This document shows, one piece after another, positions 38,183 to 45,711 of a DNA stretch of 64,000 bases. The position numbers and the translations under genes are program-made. How positions within the stretch are numbered: position 1 is the first letter of the stretch; each line of letters opens with the position of its first letter. This DNA is from Muriicola marianensis (GTDB taxonomy: Bacteria > Bacteroidota > Bacteroidia > Flavobacteriales > Flavobacteriaceae): NCBI RefSeq assembly GCF_014638095.1, contig NZ_BMFH01000001.1, positions 806,001-870,000 on the forward strand, read 5' to 3'. Below the pieces are notes generated by a model that saw only the letters and a list, made by a program, of their open reading frames with translations, had not been told where the DNA came from and did not search any database.

Positions 38183-39589
38183 ATGCTCATCACCACCGTT
38201 AATATCACCTATCTACTCGGCGCTGTTGCTTTTGCGATCGGGCTGCGGCAGATGAGCACACCGGCTACCGCTCGAAAGGGAAACCTGCTGGCCACCATAG
38301 GGATGTCTGTAGCTATCCTGGCAACCCTTTTCCTGCCGATCGAAGGAGCTGATAACAATTACATCTGGATCATGGGCGCCATGATCCTGGGCGGGATCAT
38401 AGGGTATATCAGCGCGATCAAGATCGAGATGACCGCCATGCCTCAAATGGTCTCTGTATTCAACGGCCTGGGCGGTGCCTGCGCTGTGGTCCTCGCATAC
38501 ACGGAACTCTCCCACGTTTCCATAGGAAGGATCGCGGCCTCTCAGGCCCAGTTGCTGATCCTGCTGCTTACCCTGCTTATAGGGGCGGTAGCTTTTACCG
38601 GAAGTATGCTAGCCTATGGTAAACTACAGGGTCTGGTAGATGACCGCAAGGTAACCCTGCCCAGTCACAACCTCATCAATGTAGTAATTCTGGCCTTTCT
38701 GCTCGGACTTGCCACCTTTATTTTTTTATCGGGAACCCAACCCGGATTAGTCTGGATCTCAACGCTCCTGGCTGTTTCCCTTTTGTATGGCTTGTCTTTT
38801 GTCGCTCCGATAGGAGGGGCTGATATGCCTGTTGTGATCTCACTTTTAAACGCCTTTACGGGATTGTCTGCCGCGGCGGCCGGACTCATTTACGACAACA
38901 ACATCATGATGGTAGGCGGGATCCTGGTAGGCTCCGCAGGTATCATCCTTACCGTCGTTATGTGCAGGGCCATGAATCGTTCCCTTGCCAATGTACTGAT
39001 CGGAGGTTTTGGAGAGAATAATAAAAAGAAAAAGGAAAAGGGAGAGAAACAGGTGGCCAAGGAAATTACCTGTGCAGACTTGGCGGTGCAGCTATACTAT
39101 TCCAGCACTGTTATGGTAGTTCCCGGTTACGGCCTGGCTGTAGCTCAGGCCCAGAAAGTCGTCAAGCGCATGGACAACCTCCTCTCTGCCAACGGGGTAG
39201 ACGTCACCTACGCCATCCACCCGGTGGCGGGTCGTATGCCCGGGCATATGAATGTGCTACTGGCCGAAGCAGACGTGCCTTACCCCAAACTATTAGACAT
39301 GGAAGATGCCAATGAGGCCATGGCCAATACGGATATGGTCATTGTTATCGGGGCTAATGATGTGGTCAATCCTGCGGCCTACGACGACCCGGCCAGTCCT
39401 GTATACGGCATGCCTGTCATCAACGTTTGGGAAGCTAAAAATGTAGTCGTACTAAAGCGGAGTATGAATCCGGGATATGCCGGAATACAGAACCAGCTGT
39501 TCTTCCACCACAAGACTCGTATGCTATTCGGGGACGCCAAGAACACCCTTGAAGAGCTCAATGACGAGATCAAAACCCTTGAAGGCTAA
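38183..39589 (+). CDS. pntB: NAD(P) transhydrogenase subunit beta
   Basis: The 468-residue subunit has about nine membrane helices followed by domain III, which binds NADP(H): VVPGYGLAVAQAQKVVK (nucleotide fold) and GANDVVNPAAYDDPASP, the hallmark of PntB. A lysine-rich linker (NNKKKKEKGEKQ) joins the membrane and soluble parts. It completes the pntAA-pntAB-pntB operon; the convergent downstream gene starts 6 bp away. Confidence 0.96.
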   Translation: MLITTVNITYLLGAVAFAIGLRQMSTPATARKGNLLATIGMSVAILATLFLPIEGADNNYIWIMGAMILGGIIGYISAIKIEMTAMPQMVSVFNGLGGACAVVLAYTELSHVSIGRIAASQAQLLILLLTLLIGAVAFTGSMLAYGKLQGLVDDRKVTLPSHNLINVVILAFLLGLATFIFLSGTQPGLVWISTLLAVSLLYGLSFVAPIGGADMPVVISLLNAFTGLSAAAAGLIYDNNIMMVGGILVGSAGIILTVVMCRAMNRSLANVLIGGFGENNKKKKEKGEKQVAKEITCADLAVQLYYSSTVMVVPGYGLAVAQAQKVVKRMDNLLSANGVDVTYAIHPVAGRMPGHMNVLLAEADVPYPKLLDMEDANEAMANTDMVIVIGANDVVNPAAYDDPASPVYGMPVINVWEAKNVVVLKRSMNPGYAGIQNQLFFHHKTRMLFGDAKNTLEELNDEIKTLEG

Positions 39590-39594
39590 ATCTA

Positions 39595-41124
39595 TTATCC
39601 CTTTGGCGTCCTTCGCAGGTCGAAGATATCTTTCCTCCGATCCCTCAAATTACGTACTGCCCCGAACTGGTTGAGTTCCCGAAGCAAATCGATATCCACA
39701 TCTGCAATGAGGATCATCTCAGTATTAGGCGTAGCTTCCGCCTTGATCCCATTGGTAGGGAAGGAAAAGTCGCAGGGGGTGAATACCATGGACTGGGCAA
39801 ACTGAATATCCATATTATGAACGTTCGGCAGGTTCCCCACACTTCCCGCAATGGCCACATAACACTCGTTTTCGATGGCTCTTGCCTGTGCACAGTGCCG
39901 TACCCTGGAAAATCCGTTCTGTGTATCCGTAAGGAAGGGAATAAAGAGGATATCCATACCCTCATCGGCCAGAAGCCTGCTTAATTCCGGGAATTCGGAG
40001 TCGTAACAGATCAGCACCCCGATCTTCCCACAGTCGGTATCGAAAGTCTTTAGGTCCTTTCCGCCCTGCATCCCCCATACCTTGGATTCGTCAGGGGTGA
40101 CATGTATCTTTTCATACCGTTCCATACTCCCGTCCCTTCGACAGAGATAGCCTGCATTAACTAACTTGCCGTCCTTCATTTCGGGCATACTTCCCGTGAT
40201 GATATTGATGTTGTAGGAGATAGAGAACTCGGAGAATTTCTTGACGATGTCCTCGGTGTGCTTGGCCAACTCCCTGATCGCCTGGGATTCACCCAGGTGG
40301 TTGTTCTCCGCCATCAGAGGGGCGTTAAAGAATTCAGGAAAGAGGGCAAAATCAGAACGATAACCGGAGACGGCATCGATGAAGTATTCAGCCTGTTGCA
40401 ACAGGTCATCCAGATCCTTGTAAGGCCTCATCTGCCATTGAATCAGGCCCAGCCTGATGGTCTTTTTTACGGTAGCCACCTTTTTCGTCGGCTTTTCGTA
40501 GTAGATATTCTTCCATTCCATCAGCACCGCAAACTCGTTGGAGGCTTCATCCCCTTCCAGGTATCCCTTGATGATCTTGGCCGGTTGGAAATCGTTGGAG
40601 ATCTGGAAATTCAGGACGGGATCTGATATCTCCTTATTTCTCACCTTTTGAATGTACTCCTTGGGTGAAAGGGAGTCGGCGTATTTATAGTAATTGGGAA
40701 TGCGGCCTCCAAAGGCCACGCCCTTGAGATTCAGCCGCTCGCTGAGATCCTTTCTGTAGTCATAGAGCCTCCTTCCCAGTCGAAGCCCCCTGAATTCGGG
40801 CTTTATAAACACATCGATCCCGTAGAGCATATCCCCTTCGGGGGTATGGGTTCTAAAAGTGTAATTCCCGGTGACCTCCTTATAGGTGTGATTTACATCG
40901 TACTGACTGTAATCCACGATCAGGGAAAGGGCACATCCGGCCAGTTCTCCGTTGATCTTGATAACTACCTGTCCTTCAGGAAAGAGGTCGATGAGTTTCT
41001 CTATATGGTGTTCCCTCCAATACGCGTTGGGCATGGAAGTGTAGGCTGAGATCATGGCGTCCTTCAGCTCCTGGTAGTCGTCCATGCTCAGGTAAGCCAA
41101 TTCAATATTTTCAATTTCTATCAC
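39595..41124 (-). CDS. GNAT acetyltransferase / carbon-nitrogen hydrolase fusion
   Basis: A 509-residue fusion. Residues about 1-200 are a GNAT N-acetyltransferase with the acetyl-CoA loop EFRGLRLGRRLYDYR; residues about 225-505 are a nitrilase-superfamily amidohydrolase with the Glu-Lys-Cys triad in ALFPEFF, YEKIHVTP and VLICYDSEFPE. Such bifunctional proteins are frequent in Bacteroidota; the natural substrate is unknown but should carry an amine to acetylate and an amide or nitrile to cleave. It follows the dipeptide-epimerase gene by 58 bp on the same strand, so it may belong to the same operon. Confidence 0.93.
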   Translation of the reverse strand: MIEIENIELAYLSMDDYQELKDAMISAYTSMPNAYWREHHIEKLIDLFPEGQVVIKINGELAGCALSLIVDYSQYDVNHTYKEVTGNYTFRTHTPEGDMLYGIDVFIKPEFRGLRLGRRLYDYRKDLSERLNLKGVAFGGRIPNYYKYADSLSPKEYIQKVRNKEISDPVLNFQISNDFQPAKIIKGYLEGDEASNEFAVLMEWKNIYYEKPTKKVATVKKTIRLGLIQWQMRPYKDLDDLLQQAEYFIDAVSGYRSDFALFPEFFNAPLMAENNHLGESQAIRELAKHTEDIVKKFSEFSISYNINIITGSMPEMKDGKLVNAGYLCRRDGSMERYEKIHVTPDESKVWGMQGGKDLKTFDTDCGKIGVLICYDSEFPELSRLLADEGMDILFIPFLTDTQNGFSRVRHCAQARAIENECYVAIAGSVGNLPNVHNMDIQFAQSMVFTPCDFSFPTNGIKAEATPNTEMILIADVDIDLLRELNQFGAVRNLRDRRKDIFDLRRTPKG

Positions 41125-41182
41125 GATCTGCTTGTTTTGAGATACAAAAATAAGGGATAATTCCTGTAATGATTATCCGGAG

Positions 41183-42244
41183 CTAACCACGGTAGCCGAG
41201 TCCGGGTGCGTCAGACGGGTACAGGATCCCATCTTTCAGTTCAAAAAGTCCCTGGAATGGATCATTAACCAGATCGAGATGTCCATCGAGGTCGGCAAAA
41301 TGCACATTGGGCCTTGAGAGCGCAAAATGGAGCCCGGCTGAGATCCCCAAAGCACATTCGTCCAAACAGCCCACCATGGCTTCAAGTCCGGCCGACTTGG
41401 CAACAGAATTGATATGCATCCCTTCCAGGATCCCCCCTACCTTCATCAGCTTAATGTTGACCATATCGATCAGGTCGTGTTGGGCCAGCCGGAAGGCGTC
41501 ATCCAGTGTTTTCAGGCTTTCGTCGGCCATGACTGGGATACCCACGGCATGGGTCACTTCTCCAAGGGTATGGTCGGTCTTCGTTTTTGTGGGCTGTTCA
41601 AAGATCTGTATTCCCACATGCTGTGTGGCCCTGACAAAGGCAATGGAATCTTTTACACTATATCCCTGGTTACCGTCAAATCTCAGGACCGTATGAGGAA
41701 ATTCTTCCCGTAATCGTATCATCCTATCAATATCTTCCTCGAGGTTGATCCCCCCCTTGATCTTCAGGATCCTGAAGCCTCTTTTGGCATAGTCCTTTGC
41801 CATGGCCAGCGTATCCTCCATTCCGAGGATGCCGATAGTAATGCTGGTTTCAATAGAGTCCTGAAAACCACCTAAATACTGATAGAGAGGGACGCCGGCA
41901 TTCTTCGAGACCAGGTCCAGCAAAGCCATGTCTACCATGGCAAGTACGGATGGATTATCGGGACAAAGTGATTTCAGTTCTTCGAGGATCCGGGTGTAGG
42001 TAAAAGGAGAATGGCCTTTTAAAAATGGTAAGATCACTTGTTCAATTACCTCTTGTGTCTTTTCCGCTGTCTCACCCGTCACTTCCAGGTCGGGAGCTGC
42101 ACATCCAAACCCAGCATGAAGGCTATCCGTTTCGAGTTTTAAAATGAAATTACTCGTTTGGGATACCGTCTCGTAGGCAATGGTGTAGGGAACGGAAAGG
42201 GTTAGATCCAACCGTTCATAAGAGACCCGGGTTATTTTCATCAA
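41183..42244 (-). CDS. dipeptide epimerase (enolase superfamily)
   Basis: The 353-residue enolase-superfamily protein of the muconate-lactonizing subgroup has the KxK base motif in ILKIKGGINLEED, metal ligands in DGNQGYS, EQPTKTKTD and ADESLK, and a second Lys in KLMKVGG. Close relatives epimerise L-Ala-D/L-Glu from murein peptides; a related enzyme, DgcA, racemises N-acetyl-glutamate. It overlaps the creatininase gene upstream by 4 bp, and a MurL-like gene precedes that one, so the operon looks devoted to glutamyl stereochemistry. The actual substrate is inferred, not shown. Confidence 0.92.
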   Translation of the reverse strand: MMKITRVSYERLDLTLSVPYTIAYETVSQTSNFILKLETDSLHAGFGCAAPDLEVTGETAEKTQEVIEQVILPFLKGHSPFTYTRILEELKSLCPDNPSVLAMVDMALLDLVSKNAGVPLYQYLGGFQDSIETSITIGILGMEDTLAMAKDYAKRGFRILKIKGGINLEEDIDRMIRLREEFPHTVLRFDGNQGYSVKDSIAFVRATQHVGIQIFEQPTKTKTDHTLGEVTHAVGIPVMADESLKTLDDAFRLAQHDLIDMVNIKLMKVGGILEGMHINSVAKSAGLEAMVGCLDECALGISAGLHFALSRPNVHFADLDGHLDLVNDPFQGLFELKDGILYPSDAPGLGYRG

Positions 42245-43041
42245 TATCTTTTTTGATAGAGATCGCTCAGGGGAGAATTTTTAATGGATTCCACAAATTC
42301 CACCATATGACTGATCATGAGCTCCCACATTTTTTTTCCTTTTTCTGCCGTAGCCTTGGTGGCATCTCCCATTACCCCGCTCTCTGAGATCTTGTTGGTC
42401 CTGACATACCAGTTCACCCCATGATCACTGTCAAAATCGAGGTATTTGCTTCCAAACTGCAGGGTTTGGTTCACGGCTTTGTCCATTTGAACCATTTCCG
42501 GACGAATAGCCAGGGTAGTACTTGTCTCGAGCTCACCTGCGTGGATATCATTGGGCGTCTCAACCATGTTGTAGAGGGCCACATCGCTGGTTTCCCCTGT
42601 ATCGACGCACACAAAGATCTTCGCATCCCGATTGATCATCTGGGCCGCGTAGTGCAGGGTTGGGGCATTGTCACCGTGCCCGTTCAGGATCACGATCTTT
42701 TTGATTCCATTTTTGGCCAGGCTCATTCCGAGATCATAAACAAAGCGGGACAGGGCATCATTGGTCACACTCAGGGTGCCTTTGAAATCCTCGTGGTGGT
42801 ATGAAACGCCAAAAGGAATTGGAGGCAGGACCAGAGGTTTGGGATCCTCACAGGCCTCGGCCACTTTAGCCGCCATGTATTTGGCGTCAAAATAATCTAT
42901 GTCGACGGGTAAATGAGGTCCGTGTTGTTCTATGGCTCCGCAGGGCAGGATGGCCGTATCTACGATCTTGAGGTACTCCTCCAGCTCTGGCCAGGTCATT
43001 TCTTCCCACATGAAAGTGGACTTAGTTTGTTTTGTGCTCAT
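42241..43041 (-). CDS. creatininase-family amidohydrolase
   Basis: The 266-residue protein belongs to the creatininase family of metal-dependent amidohydrolases. Metal ligands are visible in AILPCGAIEQHGPHLPVDID (Glu38, His40, and Asp after it), NGHGDNAP and HAGELETS. Family members cleave cyclic amides or peptide ends (creatininase, formamide hydrolases, MftE). The start overlaps the MurL-like gene by 20 bp and the end overlaps the dipeptide epimerase by 4 bp, indicating translational coupling and a shared pathway, perhaps removal of a glutamyl or pyroglutamyl group. That substrate is my inference. Confidence 0.9.
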   Translation of the reverse strand: MSTKQTKSTFMWEEMTWPELEEYLKIVDTAILPCGAIEQHGPHLPVDIDYFDAKYMAAKVAEACEDPKPLVLPPIPFGVSYHHEDFKGTLSVTNDALSRFVYDLGMSLAKNGIKKIVILNGHGDNAPTLHYAAQMINRDAKIFVCVDTGETSDVALYNMVETPNDIHAGELETSTTLAIRPEMVQMDKAVNQTLQFGSKYLDFDSDHGVNWYVRTNKISESGVMGDATKATAEKGKKMWELMISHMVEFVESIKNSPLSDLYQKRY

Positions 43042-44548
43042 CGCTCTTCATTAAAAAATAAGGCTGGTTCAGGAAGGCCTTATCGGGTGTAAAAGTATGC
43101 CATTTCCGGTCATCCAGTCGCACACAGCCTTCAGAATATTTTTGGTAGATCTCCAGGAGGGGTTTCCTGATTTGGACAGGGATATCCTGCAGATTACTCC
43201 GCTCCCTGTCGAATCGCAGGGAAACGATCTCATGGTGTTCACGGACCAGTTTTCTGGTGTGTTCATTGTCTGTGATCAGGCCTTGGGAGTGCAGCAGGAA
43301 ATACAAATGAGCAGCATCACTGCCGAGCTGCTTCACCCCTTGTTTCTCCAGGGCCAAAAGTCCCTTCCTGATCTGTTCATCCGTGTACCCACATCGACGG
43401 GGGTCTTCGTCAAGCGCCTTGAGCATTCCGATGATCCTCCTGCACTTCTCGCAGTTCCCGCAAGGCAGCATCCTGCCATCTTTTTCGTGTGCGGCATGGC
43501 AGGACACCTGGTGTGCCTGGAGTTCCGGGTATCTTTTTACAAGGATCTTGAGGATGAGCAATTCTGATAGGGATCTGAGCACAGAATACTGTCTGATATT
43601 CCATCCTTTTTTCGCGTAAAACCGTGTCAGAGCGTTGTCGAAATATTTACTCTGGTCGTATAGTCCGTTGTAATGAGATATCCCGTGATGATTTCCCTTC
43701 ACTGTGGTGTCGTATTCATTGCCGATCAAAACATTACCTGCATTCCGCTTGAGGGCCACCGGCAGGGTACCAAAGAGGAAAACGGCCACCGTCCAGAGCC
43801 TGATGGGGTAGATATCGGCCCTGATGTTCTGAAAATTCTCTTTGATAAAGGGCATTTGCCTGACCATCCAGTTAAAGATTCGGTCACTGTTGCACCAGGG
43901 CTTTGCCGTGTTGGGTTCATTCTCCCGGTAGTAGTCATAAGCATTGACGGCTGTAAACCAGTGACGTCCGGATTCGTTGATAAAAACAGGATGAGCCACC
44001 CCTATCTCCCTGATAAGGCCGTAGGTGAGCAAACTGTCTTTTCCCCCACTGCTCAGGATGACGTATTCGTTTTCCTTTGATTCTCTTTCCCTCCGCTTAA
44101 AGGTGAGGCCCGGAAATGAATCTCCCTTAAAAACCAGGGATGCTGCTGTGTACCTGGTTAGGTTCTCCAGCGGCAGCTTATCATAAGGAGGCTTCAGAAA
44201 CTCGTTTTTGCTGTAGAACTTCATCACGAGGATTTCCCGGGAGGTGTTCTCCATCATATCGGTCAAAAAACGCCTGTCAGCCTCATCGAAAAGCCCATCG
44301 AACACGATCTCTTCAAAAAACAGCCCGTAGTTCAAGGCGACCTGGGCCACCATAAGGGATGCGAGGTTTACATCCTCTGCATTCTTCCTGTCAAAATAAG
44401 ATGCATTATAGGAATAGATCAGTTGATTGGATACCTCTTCACCATCTTTTTTTACGATGGTATAGGTGGCTTTTACCCTTTTGGGTTCAATAGTGAGTTC
44501 GTGGACCAGCAGTTTCCGGAAAACCACCAGAGATCGAATACCTGTCAT
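43022..44548 (-). CDS. MurL-like PP-loop protein (muramoyl-L-alanyl-L-glutamate epimerase-related)
   Basis: The 508-residue protein has a PP-loop (ATP pyrophosphatase) motif LSSGGKDSLL at about 165-174, then YSVLRSLSELLILK, and a cysteine cluster C350, C363-G-N-C366-E-K-C369. This order matches, from my memory of its sequence, MurL of Xanthomonas (GGGKDS, YSLLRPLSEL, CGVCPKC), which uses ATP to turn the terminal L-Glu of UDP-MurNAc-L-Ala-L-Glu into D-Glu. I therefore call it MurL-like. It heads an operon of tightly overlapping genes with a creatininase and a dipeptide epimerase. No murD2 partner is seen in this window, so a different acceptor is possible. Confidence 0.75.
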   Translation of the reverse strand: MTGIRSLVVFRKLLVHELTIEPKRVKATYTIVKKDGEEVSNQLIYSYNASYFDRKNAEDVNLASLMVAQVALNYGLFFEEIVFDGLFDEADRRFLTDMMENTSREILVMKFYSKNEFLKPPYDKLPLENLTRYTAASLVFKGDSFPGLTFKRRERESKENEYVILSSGGKDSLLTYGLIREIGVAHPVFINESGRHWFTAVNAYDYYRENEPNTAKPWCNSDRIFNWMVRQMPFIKENFQNIRADIYPIRLWTVAVFLFGTLPVALKRNAGNVLIGNEYDTTVKGNHHGISHYNGLYDQSKYFDNALTRFYAKKGWNIRQYSVLRSLSELLILKILVKRYPELQAHQVSCHAAHEKDGRMLPCGNCEKCRRIIGMLKALDEDPRRCGYTDEQIRKGLLALEKQGVKQLGSDAAHLYFLLHSQGLITDNEHTRKLVREHHEIVSLRFDRERSNLQDIPVQIRKPLLEIYQKYSEGCVRLDDRKWHTFTPDKAFLNQPYFLMKSDEHKTN

Positions 44549-44775
44549 TTTTTAAACTTCTGTTATTTAAGGATCGGAATGATGGAATTTACCAACTTCA
44601 GGGGCCAATTCCGCAGAATATCAAATTAAAAATACCACAATTTTAACAGTGATGGTATACTATTTCCCGAAATGCCTTATTTTATTGATAATACCAGAGC
44701 TTGACGATCTAAAATATTAACACATATCGTATATGAAATTGAAATAATTTTACCTCGTCAAATAACGGATTAAAC

Positions 44776-45693
44776 ATGAACCTGAAATATTCACTTACTG
44801 CAATTTTCTTTACTATCTGCAGCCTCTTGCCTGCCCAGAGGGAATTGCCTTTGAAAGTACCCAATGAAAATATACGGCCCCTGAGGTCACTACTGGATAC
44901 GTCCCTCCAGCGAAGCCTTGAAAATCAGATCTACAAGAACCCGGAGTGGAAAAGGCTCATCGAGTCAAAACGCATGGCTGTCGGACTCGTAGACCTGCGG
45001 GATCCTGAAAACGTGAGATTCGCGAGGATCAACGGTAACCACATGATGTATGCGGCCAGCCTGCCCAAGATCGCCATCCTTCTTGCAGCCATGGATGCCA
45101 TAGACAAGGGGGAACTCAGGGAAACCTCAGACGTAAAGAGGGATATGCGACTGATGATCAGCAAGTCTGACAACCATGCATCTACCCGAATGATAGACCG
45201 TGTGGGCTATGCCAAGATTGAAGAGGTCATGACCAACCCCAAATACGAATTCTACGACGAGGCTACAGGGGGTGGTTTATGGGTTGGAAAGCGCTATGGC
45301 GGAGGAGGTGATACCCATCGGGAACCGATCAAAAATCTGAGTCATGCTGCCTCTGTAACCCAGGTGTGTCGGTTTTATTACCTTTTGGCCAATGGAAAAC
45401 TGGTAAACCAGGATAAATCGGCCCAAATGCTCGACATACTTGAAAATCCTGAACTCCACCACAAATTTGTCAATACCCTGAATATCCTGGCCCCGGATGC
45501 CCGGATCTTCAGGAAATCCGGTTCCTGGAGGAATTACCACTCCGATTCAGCCCTGGTTTGGGGAGTTGACAAGAACAGGAGGTACATCCTGGTAGCCCTA
45601 ATCGAAGATCCAAACGGGGAACAAATCATACGGAATCTGGTCAGACCCGTAGAAACCACCCTGAAAAATTTCAAAAATTACAGAAAAGGGTAA
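44776..45693 (+). CDS. exported class A beta-lactamase-like serine hydrolase
   Basis: A 305-residue secreted protein (signal peptide cleaved after LLPAQ) with the penicillin-recognising fold: S95-L-P-K98 (SxxK nucleophile), SKSDNHAST (SDN loop, about 131) and FRKSGSW (KSG, replacing KTG). The omega-loop Glu of true class A beta-lactamases is not obvious, so I favour a D,D-peptidase-like or peptide-amidase role over drug resistance. It lies 18 bp upstream of the nucleotide-transporter-like gene and is cotranscribed with it. Confidence 0.85.
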   Translation: MNLKYSLTAIFFTICSLLPAQRELPLKVPNENIRPLRSLLDTSLQRSLENQIYKNPEWKRLIESKRMAVGLVDLRDPENVRFARINGNHMMYAASLPKIAILLAAMDAIDKGELRETSDVKRDMRLMISKSDNHASTRMIDRVGYAKIEEVMTNPKYEFYDEATGGGLWVGKRYGGGGDTHREPIKNLSHAASVTQVCRFYYLLANGKLVNQDKSAQMLDILENPELHHKFVNTLNILAPDARIFRKSGSWRNYHSDSALVWGVDKNRRYILVALIEDPNGEQIIRNLVRPVETTLKNFKNYRKG

Positions 45694-45711
45694 TTTCGGG
45701 TAAATTTCTTT

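Noticed and set aside
44776-45693. Antibiotic resistance (class A beta-lactamase)
   Set aside because: SxxK, SDN and KSG are present but no clear Glu166; context suggests peptide or cell-wall hydrolysis.
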